Shown: positions 12,196 through 24,729 of the stretch, one piece after another
How the letters are laid out: each line of letters begins with the position of its first letter
Position numbering within the stretch: the first letter of the stretch is position 1
Source: Trileptium ribeirensis
Taxonomy: Eukaryota; Nematoda; Enoplea; Enoplida; Thoracostomopsidae
Reading direction: 5' to 3'
DNA length: 64,000 nt
Assembly: GCA_030248225.1 (NCBI GenBank)
Contig: JASANE010011534.1
Coordinates: 1 to 64,000, forward strand
Notes under the pieces: model-generated
What the model was told of the DNA's origin: nothing
Seen by the model: only the letters and a program-made list of their open reading frames with translations
Databases searched by the model: none
Made by a program: the position numbers and the translations under genes

Positions 12196-12479
12196 TATTT
12201 TATTTTTTATTTCGAGAATATTATTGTTACATTTTATTGTTTGAATGGGGGTAGGGTTGGATGGGGAATTTCTTATCGGAAATTAAAGGGGGACGGGAAT
12301 CGTGACAGAAAATTGTGGCGTTCGAGGTGTGGTCAAAAGAATGCCAGTGGGGAACGAAGCGGTCCATACTTCCTTCGCGTGTCTCTATTCTTTATAAGGC
12401 GATGGGAGACAACTGAGCTTTGCGCGTGACTAACTCCATTCACCCCTGGTTCAGCTAGTTGTTAACCAAAGCCGTACGT

Positions 12480-13140
12480 AAGTAAAAATGTTTATTAAAA
12501 TAGTAGTGCACAAGTACGGCACAATTCTTTAGTACCACAGGTTTAGTTCCACATCTCGTTTCACCGGTAACATTGGTCCTATTTCAATATGGCCACCCAA
12601 TGATCTACGCGAATAGCGCTTTTCTTATTCTTTATTAGCCTTTAGGTTTAGGTTATTACTGATTCTAATAGTCCTCTTATGAGGTTGATGCAATCGCCCC
12701 GGTCGGCTGACAACTGCACGAGTATTTGATTACCTGAACCTAAGCCTTCGATTTATGCTAATACTAGTCCTTATTGAAACCAGTAGCCCCGGTCGACCGG
12801 CGCACTGCATAAGATTTTGAGTGACACCGGTTACTTTTCGGGTTTGCTATTACTTTACTTAAGCCTGTTGTGAAATTGTTACAAGCGCCCCAGGACGGCT
12901 GACATCTGTACATTTATTTAGTTACCTCAACCTAGGCCTTAGAGTTACGCTAGTGCTTGCCGTTACATTAATGTAGCCGCCCCCGGTCAGCGAACCAGTT
13001 AGTAGCGGTCGACTACTTTTTAGTTGTTCTCTCAAATATCTGGTATCCCGTTCGGCTGACCAAAGTTGGTTATAACGGAATGGGATTGCTCGATAGGTTA
13101 CTCAAGTCCGCGCCCCTTACTCGACCGGTCTACTAAGGAA
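12480..13140 (-). repeat. Unclassified element T, copy L (inverted)
   Basis: The reverse complement of this stretch is collinear with 19750-20150 and 23470-23880. Shared order: 'cgagtaaggggcgcggac', 'cgaccgctacta', 'gctgaccgggggcg', 'tagtattagcataaatc', 'gttgtcagccgaccggggcg', 'attgcatcaacct', 'ataacctaaacc', 'gcgtagatcattgggtgg'. It has no coding capacity; the units are GC-rich blocks separated by AT-rich spacers. Confidence 0.65.
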
Positions 13141-15160
13141 TAGCACTTCCTGCTGAGCTGCCCTCGGTCGGCTGACAACCAACAAGTCGTGCTACAAACT
13201 GTGGGATTATCGGCCTTCTCCGCGGCAAGATTCTATAAGAAATACTAGCCGACATCCCCCCTGTTGGCCAATGGTAAGAGGTGGAAGTAAATAGTGAGTT
13301 CGAGAGATACCCAAGATTGAATAAGCAAAAGAGCCACCAAAGGGATGGACCGGTCTGCCAGCGGTCGTAGATACCCTTTACCACTAACTAAAAATGTGCG
13401 AGTTTAAGGGTAGACGTGCCATTGTCCCAGGCAGGAACACTGAGATTTAAGTGTAAAATGCTTGAAGATGTATCGCAGCAATAGGTAAATCCAAATCCAA
13501 ATAAAACTATAAAATAAGTTGGCCGTCTAATTTTGAACAGAGTTAACCGTTTATTGTTGTTGTTTAAGTTAGTTGAAAATTAAACAATTTACACTAATCA
13601 AACGAGATGGCGCAACTAAATGTAACAACTAAATCTAACATGTGTCATTGCCTACCGGTATCATTCATCACTGCAGCCAAATGCTGCTGGTGCTTACCAC
13701 TCACACTAAGTACAATACAGTCATTATGTTTTCCTCGTTTATGCTATTACTGCTGTAGCGTGTTCGAGAAAACGGGCTACAGAAGAAATCTAGACGAAAA
13801 CAATATTCAAATCTTATTTTGAATGAAGTTCGTACACTATTAAGACTAGCTCGGAAGCAGCGTGAACAACAAAACAAGGAAAAGAAGCGAGAATGTGTAA
13901 AAGCAGCGAACGTAGCGACTAGGCAGCTAGCGAGTGCAATTGCACCACGTCGTGGAATCGAATTTTTGAATGAAAACAAGTACTAGTGTGTAAATATCCA
14001 AAAATAATTCTGGAACGTAGCAGGGCGTGCAGTGAAGCGCTCGGGTAAGCAGGTCCACAGCACTCTGAAATAGTCACTGGAAAATGCTCGAGTAGCCGCT
14101 TAATCATGTATTTAAGAAATTCTCCATAACATTTTACTTTGCTGTAGAGTGCTCAAGTAAGCCGCCACACAGCCTTATATGGGCATTACCATTGAGTGCT
14201 CGCATAAGCAAGTCCACAGTTCATAGGCGAAAATTCTCGGAAATTTCAAAAGCATTGAAACAATCATCGCTATGCCTATTGGAAAAGCCGTTATAGATTA
14301 TTCCAGGGTGAATTATATTAGTTCTGAAGGCTTCAAGCTCTGTCTTAGCTCGACTAAACGGCCACGTTAAGACAGGGATTGAGGCGGGGTTTCGCCATAA
14401 AAGCTTGAGCTGGTAGTTGGAGCAAAACTCTATTCTATCTATAAAGCCATATTCAGAGATTTTGCTTGTGTAATAACTAAACTTATAGCAACGGATCAGC
14501 GCTTTACCTGTTTAGATCGTAATAATAAATCGTAGAATTGCATCAGATCGCCAAAACTAATATGTATGTCCAGGTCGTCTGAAAATAAACCAAGGCGAAT
14601 AAATTAAACGTACGTGTCCATAATTAAGTTAGAGAAAAATCTAGTTGCTACTTAACAAATAGTATTATCCAAGTTCAGAAAAGAGGAGCATTGTATTGGC
14701 GTTACGAAGCTAGATATTTCCTTGAGGTCAAAACGCACTAATTAATGACCGGCACCATTGGGTTGCATACACATAGCGTCCTATAAATTGGGTAACGCCA
14801 AGTTAGCATGCAAGCACATGATTACCAGTGACTTGCACCTTATTGCAACAATAACAAAACCTTATAAAATAATTGGGATCGGCAAAATTGCATCAATAAC
14901 ACGGAGACTTGTAGAAAATTTTAATACTGAATGTTAATTGGAAATTTTGAGATATATGGCAGTAGATGTTAGCAACAAATAACAAATTATATAGAAAAAA
15001 ACTTAACAAGAACTAGTATTATGTACTAGATAGTGAAATGATAACAAATTACGTATATATACTGGCATTTTCGAATAACTATGGCCCGCATATATATATT
15101 CCCTTGGTGAGTCATCCTTGCCATGTTTTATTATTTCCGTAGAAGTGAGCGTGCAAGTCC
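13141..15160. other. Intergenic DNA, no gene supported
   Basis: Several 60-90 codon open frames overlap on both strands (13133-14107) without domain, splice or codon support. A phrase resembling 'ctcgagtaagcaggtccac' recurs near 14040, 14150 and 14200, suggesting a short degenerate tandem repeat. Confidence 0.35.
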
Positions 15161-15164
15161 CATA

Positions 15165-15462
15165 TAAACCTAAGACGTATTCACACGCTCAATCTTTTTG
15201 CTCAAAATTTGAGCTCAAATTTTGAACAACGTTTGAAAGCATCTTTTTTGCATTTTTGGTGAGTTTGAATGTGTGAACATTGTTCAAACTTTTCAAGGAT
15301 ATTCCAGATTGTAGCCAATGACCGACAAGATTCATCACTTGAAAAAGTTTGAGCTCAAATTTTGAAATATCGCAATTTTCCGTTAAAAATTACCGTCAAA
15401 TTTTGATCAAATTTTGAGCTCAAAATTAGAGCAAAAAGCTTGAGCGCTTGAACACGCCTTTA
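15165..15462. mobile_element. MITE of about 300 bp with long terminal inverted repeats
   Basis: The left end (AAGACGTATTCACACGCTCA, then CTTTTTGCTC and a TTTGAGCTCAAA core) is mirrored at the right end, whose reverse complement reads AAGGCGTGTTCAAGCGCTCA, then CTTTTTGCTC and TTTTGAGCTC. The imperfect inverted repeats are about 55 bp long. The interior repeats the TTTGAGCTCAAATTTTGA phrase. There is no open frame. Length and structure fit a non-autonomous DNA transposon; the superfamily was not determined. Confidence 0.7.
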
Positions 15463-15654
15463 TATTGACAAAAAATCTTGTACAGCTAATTTATTTGGTA
15501 GCTCTGTAGTTAGATAAATTAAATATAACTTTTGCATCACACTTAGTAAATATTAGTTGATAATATTTAGTAATATTCAGCTTAAATATGTTAAACTATA
15601 TAACTTATTTTACAAACTAGCGTTGCATCTAAAATTTAAAACCATATTTTTCTT

Positions 15655-16690
15655 TCAAAATTTTCTCATTCCGTCATAAAATTTCTTCATATTTCCTTTT
15701 CATAAAATTCCAAATATCCCTTCCATCTCCCATAAAATACATCATACTCCATTCTAAATTCCTTACCCATTTTGCTCAATATACCACTTCCTAATTGTAA
15801 AACATTATTTTTCCCTTTGCAACCTTTCTCCCACCTAAATAACATAAATACCTATACCCTTACTTTCTAAATTTCCCCTTCAACTTTTCCTTTTCTCACT
15901 TTATTCAAAAACCTTTTACGTAAATTCTCTTTTCATTTGATATTACCTCTTCACTTTTCCATATCCTTCCATTTTTCCTGCTACCACCATATCTTATTCC
16001 TTTTTTCATGTGCTTTTTTCTCAAAAATCTGTGTTATCTCTATATCCAGTATTTCATTTTTGCACTAGGCCATATTTACCAGATACCGTTCTATAGCCCC
16101 TTCCCTTGATCTTACCCATTTCTAAATTTTTTTAATCTTTTCCTTTTCATTCCCTATATTTTTATTTCCCCCGCTAAAATCTAAAAAACTATCCAAATTT
16201 CTCTCTCTTAAAAATACACTATCCGAACGATTCTCGTCTTCAAATTTCTCATAAGATACACTAATTCCAGTGGCAAAACCTTCATTTTTCTCTTCTCCAT
16301 TACCTGTTTCTTCCCGTACCTCTCCTTTCTTCATTCAACTCATTATCTCTTCCCCATATTTATCCAACTTTTCTTTCCTTTAAATTCCACACTCCTAAAA
16401 TTGCACAATCCTTTACCCCCGCCAAATTTCCAAACTCATTCTCTTTCTTCCAAAATTGCCTCTTTTAAAGCCCTATTTTCCCCTCACTTTTATCCTTACG
16501 CGATTTTCCTATATTTCCCTTTTCCTTTTCAAAATTCCTAAATTACCTATTTTTCCTTTAAAATAACTGCCTCATATCCCTCTCCTACCAAAATACCTCT
16601 TAACTTTTTCCTTCAGCCACATCCACACCGAAATCCTCTCAAACACCTTTCCCATCCTTTTCCTCCCCATCTCTCTTCTTTTCGCTATTC
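15655..16690. repeat. Strand-asymmetric C-rich, G-poor low-complexity tract
   Basis: About 1 kb in which the plus strand is almost devoid of G, written as repeated TTTCC, CCCTT, AAAAT and ACCTT words with no fixed period. A similar tract with the opposite asymmetry (G-rich, almost no C) lies at 21378-22085. The open frames inside it are composition artefacts. Confidence 0.8.
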
Positions 16691-16899
16691 TTAATAACTT
16701 TTGTTTTTGCAAATTATATAACAAAGCAATACACAAATATACGTATATTGAACTACGTATTACAACTTACAATATAGCCACAATTTAATGCCTGATTTCG
16801 TTTGCTGTTTATCATTCAAGAAATCAGCAATTGTTATGGATTTTGCAAAAGCTTGAAAATTGGACCACGCTCAAAAACCCTGGGCTTGAAAAAAATTAA

Positions 16900-17270
16900 A
16901 GTGGCAACACAACCCCTTCTGGAGTCGGAATAACCACGCTTACGATCCAAGGTCCCATGAATCCAGCAGCGCCTCTGGGCGAGGGGGTGACCTACGACCT
17001 CCCAGAAAAGGGTAAGATGGTCGGCGAGAGACGTGGGAGCCAGGGACGTCGCCAATGGGGCACGGAGGGCCGTGTCCCCAGTTTGGCTCGGTGGCCATCT
17101 TCCAGTTCGAATTTACAGCTAACATCACCCAGAAAGCTATGCTTCCCACCCAGTTCAGATTTTCTGGCTACGCCCCTAATGGGACCACCTGTCATGGGTG
17201 TTGCCACTTCGAGACGAGGAAGGGTCCGAAGCCGCACGGTCGTAAGCCCCCAAGATCACATATGAGTATG
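16900..17270. mobile_element. GC-rich island, probable transposon fragment
   Basis: A sharply GC-rich block of about 350 bp in AT-rich surroundings. On the minus strand it contains 'taggggcgtagccagaaaat', which resembles the terminus of DNA-transposon-derived repeats common in invertebrate genomes, followed by a long GC-rich body. Overlapping open frames on both strands (up to 102 codons) reflect the GC content. A conserved exon cannot be excluded, but no frame shows a domain or splice sites. Confidence 0.4.
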
Positions 17271-18484
17271 TATGGTCACATCTATGTTCCGACGATTTGT
17301 ATGGTGTATGGGAACAGAGTCCTATTCTTGTTTCGTTTTTATCAACTGACATTATAAACTACTGAGCGGACAAAATATTGTCGAAATGGATATGACCATA
17401 GCTAAAAACAGGATCCTCTTTTAAACCAGCTATTCGGGAAACACGTTAACAGTACAGAGTGACTATAAACTGGATCAGTACTCAGTACTCCATCTGGATC
17501 GGGCCGGAACGGCGTTTCTGAAACGAAGTTGCGTCACGAGCTGCTAAAAGTAGCAAAAGGCACAACTAAGTAACTATTTTATAGTTGCGGAAAAGTAGCA
17601 TAATTAATTAGGCTTGTTTTAGAAAGCTTTCGAATCAGAAATGTTGCGAGAACTCAACGGTATTTTCAAATTTTCCACCCGTTGTGCTTGCAGGCGCTGA
17701 TATGATAGCAAGAAAGCTGCCCTAAGCGTTCCATAGTTGGGTACCAAGAATATACTGTATATTGTTTATTTGCTGTGTATTTACTGTATTTGTTGTAACA
17801 ATTTAGTAATACAGCAATATATTTCAATCGCTTTTTGAAATGCATTTTTCTGCTGTTATTTAGAATTGCGCTGCAGTAACTTCAGGACTAATATTTTAAG
17901 TGATTTAATTTTGGTGTAATCATTTATGGCAAATGTAACTTTTAGGGGCGGAAGTAAAATGCTATGCCGTTCTCTATATAGCAAGGCTAAGCCTTATTCT
18001 TAACCTAGGCGAAGGTCCCTGTATTAGCTATGTACTACGCCTAGGCCTAAGTCAAGGGGCTACCGCCCCCGAACCATCCTCTTTAAGCTGTTCTTCTTTC
18101 TAACGTTATAACGTCTGGCCGCTAAAGGTGACACGATCCTCTTTTATTATTTCTACATCGTATACTTATTTAATTATAAAGTTAGTCAAATTGATATAGA
18201 TTTAACGTCGGTATTTACTTAGCTAGTGAATATGGTGTAGCTACTAAATATAGTAATTTTATGTGTCGGTGGTTAGGTAGGCTACAAGGGGTATTCCCGG
18301 TCCCAAACCTTCTCAACCAACCAAAAACAATCCGGCAACACATCCTAAAACCAAAAATATGGGGTTTCACCAAATTTATTATTATACGGGCATCATCCCA
18401 CCAATTCCAAAAACCTTAGACTTCCTGATTTTTGTTGTTTTAGTTGCGATTAATTTGCGTATTTTACAACTGTTCATTTGATTA

Positions 18485-18916
18485 GCATGGGGTTGCCATG
18501 GGCCGGTCAACCCCCGGTTCGGAACCGGGGGGCGAAAAATCTCGGGGGTGCATGAACCGGGGGACAAAAATTCTCGGGGGGGGGGCAATTTTTTTTAAAA
18601 TTTGCCACAATTCCTCAACAACGTGATTTACCTGCTAGTAAGTGCTCTTACTTAATTAAGTGACGATCGATGGAACCATGGATTTAGGTAAACTGGTAAG
18701 AGGCGCTGCCCCGCAGGGCGAAAATTTGAAATTTTTACTCAGAAAGTATGAAATTTGGCCCAAAAAATATCGCAAATAAACATTGGCTCAGAGTTTTTTG
18801 GGTTAAAATTCGAACCGGGGGCACCAAAATTCTCGGGGGGGGGGGGCCGAATCGGGGGCGGCCTTCGGCCGGGGGGGCAGCGATTCTCGGGCCCCCCCGG
18901 GATGGCAAGCCCAGTT
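18485..18916. mobile_element. G-rich MITE inserted in element T copy A
   Basis: Inverted ends GGGGTTGCCATGGGCC on the left and GGGATGGCAAGCCC on the right enclose about 430 bp that is absent from the corresponding place in copy B. The interior has repeated 'ggaaccggggg' and 'attctcgggggg' blocks with G runs of up to 13. Flanking 'ttag' and 'gttag' could be remnants of a target-site duplication. There is no open frame; it is non-autonomous and possibly hAT-like by its termini. Confidence 0.6.
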
Positions 18917-19009
18917 AGCTAACATAGTTAGCTTATTTGGTTTTTAGTTTCTAGTCTGGAGCGACACAAGTACTATTCTTTTCTGATTCTTAACCGCTAT
19001 AGAGTGTGT

Positions 19010-19495
19010 CAACAAGCGTAAAGAATTACGTTGAACGTATTTGAGGATAAAAGGTTCTGTTTACAACAAGCGTAAAGAACTATGCTGTTGTTATTATTTG
19101 GTTTCAAGTTAATGCGAAATTGCTTACATAGCTATCATGAGAATAGCTTGGTACCACCATCACGGTCATGTCTTATGAGCTTCGATATGGTTGCTTAATG
19201 TTTAACTGAGTTTTCTCTTGACTTTTTCTAGCATAATAGTAGTAAGCGTAAAGAATGGTTTAGAGGCTAAAAGTTTCTGTTTACAACAAGCGTAAAGACC
19301 GATGCTGTTGTTATTATTTGGTTTCAATTTAATGCGAAATTGCTTACATAGCTATCATGAGAATAGCTTGGAACAACCATCACGGTCGTGTCTTATGAGC
19401 TTCGATATGGTTGCTTAATGTTTAACTGAGCTTTCTCTTGACTTTTTCTAGTACTAATAGTAGTAAGCGTAAAGAATGGTTTGCAAGCTTAGAGC
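19010..19495 (+). repeat. Tandem duplication of a ~221-230 bp unit within element T
   Basis: The unit starts with 'agcgtaaagaat', runs through 'ctgtttacaacaagcgtaaa', 'tgcttacatagctatcatga' and 'cacggtcatgtcttatgagc', and ends in 'cttgactttttctag'. Two complete units begin near 19012 and 19242, and the start of a third is at 19462. The units are highly similar, so the duplication is recent compared with the divergence between copies A and B. Confidence 0.85.
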
Positions 19496-20249
19496 TTGAA
19501 TATATGATTTTGGCTAAAGAGTTGTATACGTATAGATCAGAAACTTCGCAAATAGTTACATTAACCCTAATTAGTCCTAACATTAGTAATATTAAATTCC
19601 CAGATAAATCCTTGGGCCAAAAAATTAATAGTTCTGGTGATAACGTATCATGTAATAATAATTAGTAATAGTTCAAAATATCAGATTTGTGTCGAGTGAG
19701 CTGTTCTCATGAGTTACGTAGTTGTAGGGTGATTGCCTGAAAATAACCCGGGGCGAGTAAAGGGTGCGGATTCGGATGTCCCATCGATCTATCTTTATTC
19801 TCAAATACCACCTTTGGCCAGCTATTCGGGGGCCGGAGGAATTGAAAGAATAACTGGATAGTAGTTGGCCGCTACTGGTCAGTTCTTATAATAGTGTAGG
19901 TTGTCAGCCATCAGGAGAGGGCTAACCTAACTCTTAATCGTTTTCAGCGAAGTTAATGCGGTATGCCAGCCATCCGGGGACTATCGACTAAAATAAGAAC
20001 TTGTATTAGCGTAAATCTACGGAATTAGGTACAGGTACTTAGTTACCCATGCAGTTGTCAGCCATCCGGGGGCGATTACATCAACCTTACAAGAGGAGCA
20101 ATAAAGCTAACATAACCTAAACCTTAATGCTAATACAGAATAATAAAAACAGCTTGCGTAGAGCATTGAGTGGATTAGAGGGAAGAAAAACTAAATCCAA
20201 ATTTACCGGTGTCGGAGCTTAATCTTTTTGTATGGCGGTGTATTCCGTG

Positions 20250-21377
20250 CTTACGCGACACTCCGAACCCCAGCGACTACTATAATATACCAAGTACACA
20301 ATTAACTACAATTCAGGCCACCAGTTAATGTCACAATAAAGGCTGGGGGCACGAGTTCGTGGTCTGGCGTACCAGAGAAATGGTGATAACAAATCCTAGT
20401 GTCTCCGGTTTCGGGAATACTTCAACGGCTTTAACAGCTCAGCACCTACCAAGATAACTTTATGACGCTCTTTTCGAAATACCAACAACAGCCGAATAGT
20501 AGTAATTATTTATTCGTTATTCCCGCGCAGTGCCAATTCGCGCTGAGACCTTCGACGACTATGCTGATTTCACTGGTTCTCGTAAAAACAACGCGGGTGA
20601 ACGGGAGCGTCCAATTAAAGCATTAACCCTCTTGAATTCAGAATCGAAATTCCTATGCAATGGCACTCCGCTTGTATACCAATAACACAAATAATACACA
20701 AGTATTACACGACACGTTTATCAACCGGCCAATCCGTATACCAATCGGATCACTTTCGCACTGCTCTCACACAATTAAATTTTCGTGGACGTAATATCAC
20801 GTAAAAACACAGATGCATTTGAATCGACACCCGAAACGACTCGGGGATCAGATAGACTCACTGCCCAAATTGGAAAATTAATCATCGCTCACTCGGTCTT
20901 TTTATCCGAAAGTATGTTCCATTAAACAACAATGTATAGCGAAAACTCCTCATTACTAAATAATGAGGTTAAACCCGAGAAAAACTCGCATAATGTCGTT
21001 AAGAAAATGTACTCGTAACTAACGTAATGCTGAATGCAATTGATGACGAGACATTATCAACACCTCAGTTCTACTAAACATTTTAAAACGTGACGAAGCA
21101 CTCTCTCTACACGCTAGAATAACACGCAGTACCAATCCAAAACACAATTCGATTTTACGTGATGTTGACACGTCGAAAAATTAGCTAGGTCATTAGCTAC
21201 CCAATTCAAAACATAATCATAATACATCATCATTTCAATGCCAATTCACTATATATCAAGTAAAATGCATTTTGAAATATCGAATACGCCCAGCTGACGA
21301 ACACAAACGGCATCGCGTGCCGGGTTAGAGTTATACGCGGTACACGCGAAAATAATAACATATATACTATATAATTT
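20250..21377. other. Unclassified intergenic sequence between element T and the G-rich tract
   Basis: This moderate-GC sequence has no supported open frame and no homologous partner elsewhere in the window that I could find. It may be internal to the larger T element, because it is bounded by copy A and the G-rich tract. I see nothing further. Confidence 0.3.
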
Positions 21378-22085
21378 AGGGGAATTTTAATGGAAAATTT
21401 AAAATGAGAAATGGTGTAGGAAGGTGGGGGTGTGGTTTGAGAAAAGTAGGGGGAGATGGGTGATGAAACTTTAATGAGGAAGGGGGTAGGTAAGGGAGTT
21501 TGTATTACAAATTTGAGAAGTGGGGGTTGAGTATTTAGGAAATGGGAGATGTTTGAAAAATGTGGAAAAACGGAGAAAATTGGGATTTTAAAGAAAGGTG
21601 AAATTTATGAAAAATAGAGAAATGGGAAAGGGTTGGAGTATATATATGAAGGGGTATGGTAAGGGGAAAAGAATATTAAAATTTGGGATCGGTTGATAGG
21701 GTTTTGGGCAAATGGGAGATATTTGAAAAAGGAAAGAAAAACAGGAAAAAATGTGAAAATTTTAAAAAAATGAAATTTTACGGTAAAATAGAAAGAGGGA
21801 GGGGTATAGGTATATATGGGGTGGGGTTGGTAGATGGGAAAAGGATATAAAAATGGTAGTTTTTGGTGGGGTATTGGGGGAGGGAGGGTAATTTGAATTT
21901 TAGTAGAAAATGGGAAAAAGGAGAAAAATGGATTTTGAGTAGAATTTTGGTTTTGGGAAAAAAGGGCGAGTGAGGTATATATTATAGGAAAAAGGGTAGG
22001 GAAAAAGAAAAAGTGTGTTTTGGGGGTTTGGGGTATTTAATTTAGGTGGGGGAAGGGTAGGGTTATTTAGGGGAATTTTATTAAT
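21378..22085. repeat. Strand-asymmetric G-rich, C-poor low-complexity tract
   Basis: About 700 bp with almost no C on the plus strand and many GGGG, GGAA, GTAGG and AAATTTT words. It is the compositional mirror of 15655-16690: the reverse complement of one looks like the other. It could form G-rich single-strand structures. There is no coding content. Confidence 0.8.
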
Positions 22086-22679
22086 AAGAAATATTATAGT
22101 AATATTATGTTTAGTTTTAATTAAGTTAGGAAATTACATAGCTAGTTTATAATATATATAATATATACAGGTATACATATACGTTATATTACGAGAGATA
22201 TACCATGCCAGGGCGATAAGGAGTACCAGGGCGGCGTGGGGGCGGCCCTTTTTTTGAAAAGAAAAAGAAAAATTTTGTGATGAAAAAGGCACCAGCCCCG
22301 ACAACCGGTGAAACGATAGGTGAGAAGTAACCTAGGTGTACTAAAAAGGGTGCTTTAATTGTGTTTTAAGGCGTATATATTTTAGATAAACGTTTTTGTT
22401 GCCAGCTTTAGTGGTTGGTATCTGAATCCCGAGTGAGTAGAACTAGTCACGTGCAACGCTCAGTCTTCTCGCATGGCCACAAAAAGAATAAGCAGATGTC
22501 AAAAGAACGCGGACCACATCATTTTCCACCGGCATAGTACTGGCCACACCTCGAACACTACAAACTTTGGTGACGAATCCCGTCCCATTTTAATTTACGA
22601 TAGCCGTCATAAAAATTCCCATCCTAGCTCTACCCCTATTCCAAAGTAAAAATATATATAACATTAATATTAGTGATTT

Positions 22680-23900
22680 TCCAGGCTACAAAGGGGGTTT
22701 TCGGGCCCAAACCCACCCAATCATCTTAAAAATAACCCAAAACGAGAAATTCGTGTTCTCACTAATTTAAATATTATCCCATCCCACCAAATGCTAAAAT
22801 TTCAAATTTTATATACTGATTTTGTTATTTTTGTTTTACGTTTATTTGCATATATATTTTCTATTTAATTTCTTAATCAGGTAACATGTAGTTAAGATAT
22901 TTCTAGTTTGGATCAGTTCTGTTCCGACTATTGTATGTATCGACGAGGCTTGCGTAAAGAATTATGCTGTTCTTGTTGGGTTGTTGAATTAATTGATTTG
23001 TAGCTTACATAGGTCATAGCTACCATAGTGTTGGTGGACTGGCGCTTTATGGTGCCTTCAGTTTGGCGGGTGATGCGGATACTGAAAATAGCTTTTGGCG
23101 TTACAGCAGTGATTTTCTTGTATTTTTCTTGGCTTTTGAAGAACATAGCGGTTATAACACAAACATTGTGTGGAGAGGCACGAGTATATGTATATACTAT
23201 TCCTGAACTTTGTGTTGGACTTGGTATTTTATGCTTAAAAAAGGAGTCATCGGCGCTCCGAGCCTCACACCTAAGTGTCCTAAACTCAAGCGTTAAATAA
23301 TTTTAGCACTATTATTCTTTATTGAAAAAATATGGGAACTATAGTGGCATATAACTTATATCTGGAGCGAATACCTATTAGATAACATATCAACTTTAGT
23401 AATATTTCAAAATATCGGCCTTGAGTCGAGTGAGAATTCCCCATGGAGTATAGCAGTGGGGTTAACTTCGTGAGTATAACCGGGCGAATAAGGTGTGCGG
23501 ATTCGGATAACCCCATCGAACAATCCCTTTTCTCTTATTAACCACCTGTTGTGCCAGCCATCCGGATGCCGGAGGATTGAGAGAATAACTGGCATAGTAA
23601 TCGACCGCTACTAGCCAGTTTTTTCTATCAGCCATTTGGGGGCGACTACACTAAAATAAAGGCAAGTATTAGTGTAATTCTAAAGTCAATAATGTAATTC
23701 TAAGGTCGAGCGAGGTTAAGTAATTATATAAATAATTGTACGGTGTGTCAGCCATCCGGAGGTTGCTGTATCAACTCAAAAGAGCGTTAATAAAGTAATA
23801 TCTAACTTAAATCAAAACCAGTATCACTCAAATTTAAAGGGGTGCTTTAAATAGGGACTCGTATTAGAGTAAATCTAAGTGCGGTTCGAACGAGGGACCA
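22680..23900 (+). repeat. Unclassified element T, copy B
   Basis: It repeats the order of copy A: 'aggctacaaagggggttttc' near 22685, 'agtttggatcag' near 22905, 'gcgtaaagaattatgctg' near 22952, 'gtcgagtgagaattcccc' near 23425, 'cgaataaggtgtgcggattc' near 23485, and GC-rich 'gccagccatccgg' units at about 23550, 23630 and 23750. It lacks the MITE and the tandem duplication present in copy A. The open frame at 23028-23300 falls in it and is not supported as a gene. Confidence 0.6.
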
Positions 23901-24729
23901 GTTAATGATAACTTGCTTCTCTCTTATACCATCTCTTCATTAAGTTTCATTATTGGGATCTCTCAGTAACGGGCATAGCAATAAGAGAATATATCGTTAA
24001 CACTAATTTACGGGCGAACCTGCGTTATTTTTGTGCTATATGGTATACATTGATTCTGTAATATGTTGACGCTTTGTTATCTTTTCTCAAGTATTGGCTA
24101 GCTATACTGAACGATATAAATTTGGGACTCGACTGATATTTCAAACATTGTCAACAAAATTTTATTTTATTGGTAAATGTTTTACTTGGGCGTCTTTTGT
24201 TCACGTGCATTAACCAAATTGGGTAACAAGCGGGCCTAGATGAGTCTTGTCTTACTCCGAAGAACTAGTGCTTCGATAGCGATAGGTATCCATTGCGCAA
24301 GAGATCAGCACGCCGCACGAAGCACTCACATGGTAACCACGATAGCTGTTTAACAACCGGTGCAACAAAATATCTTTTTAAATCAGAGCTATATGTTACC
24401 CAGGGTACCCAAACGAGAGGTATTAACCGAGCAAAAAATTTCGACTACAGACAGCGGCATACAAAATATAGCAATATTCGATCCATAAAATTTTTTGACT
24501 GTTTCGATTGCCATATAAACATTACTATATCGTAGCGATTTTAATTTCGCAGCGACTGGCGTTTACCACTACATTGTCGGATAATAATATTATATGGTCA
24601 CAATTATTAAGACAAACTTCACAAATAGTTTGCCAAAACAAGGTTGCTTCGGACGCTCCCGACAATCACAAGGGACCCACCGACGATTCAACTGTTGATT
24701 ATAACTGAGGATTTAAACACAACAACCGA

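Larger units (their letters stand above)
18270..20250 (+). repeat. Unclassified element T, copy A
   Basis: This is the longest of three copies of an element lacking recognisable coding sequence. Blocks in order: 'aggctacaaggggtattccc' near 18280; a segment interrupted by a MITE at about 18485-18915; a region with 'gcgtaaagaactatgctg' and 'ttgcttacatagctatcatg' that is tandemly duplicated; 'gtcgagtgagctgttctc' near 19690; 'gagtaaagggtgcggattcg' near 19755; then GC-rich 'gtcagccatccgggggcg' units separated by 'gtattagcgtaaatct' spacers up to about 20150. Copy B (22680-23900) follows the same order, and copy L (12480-13140) is an inverted 3' part. Confidence 0.65.

Noticed and set aside
16122..16334. 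Lys/Glu-rich 70-codon minus-strand frame
   Set aside because: Product of the C-rich, G-poor low-complexity tract.
16957..17265. Overlapping open frames of up to 102 codons in a GC-rich island
   Set aside because: Open on both strands because of base composition; no conserved motif and no splice sites.
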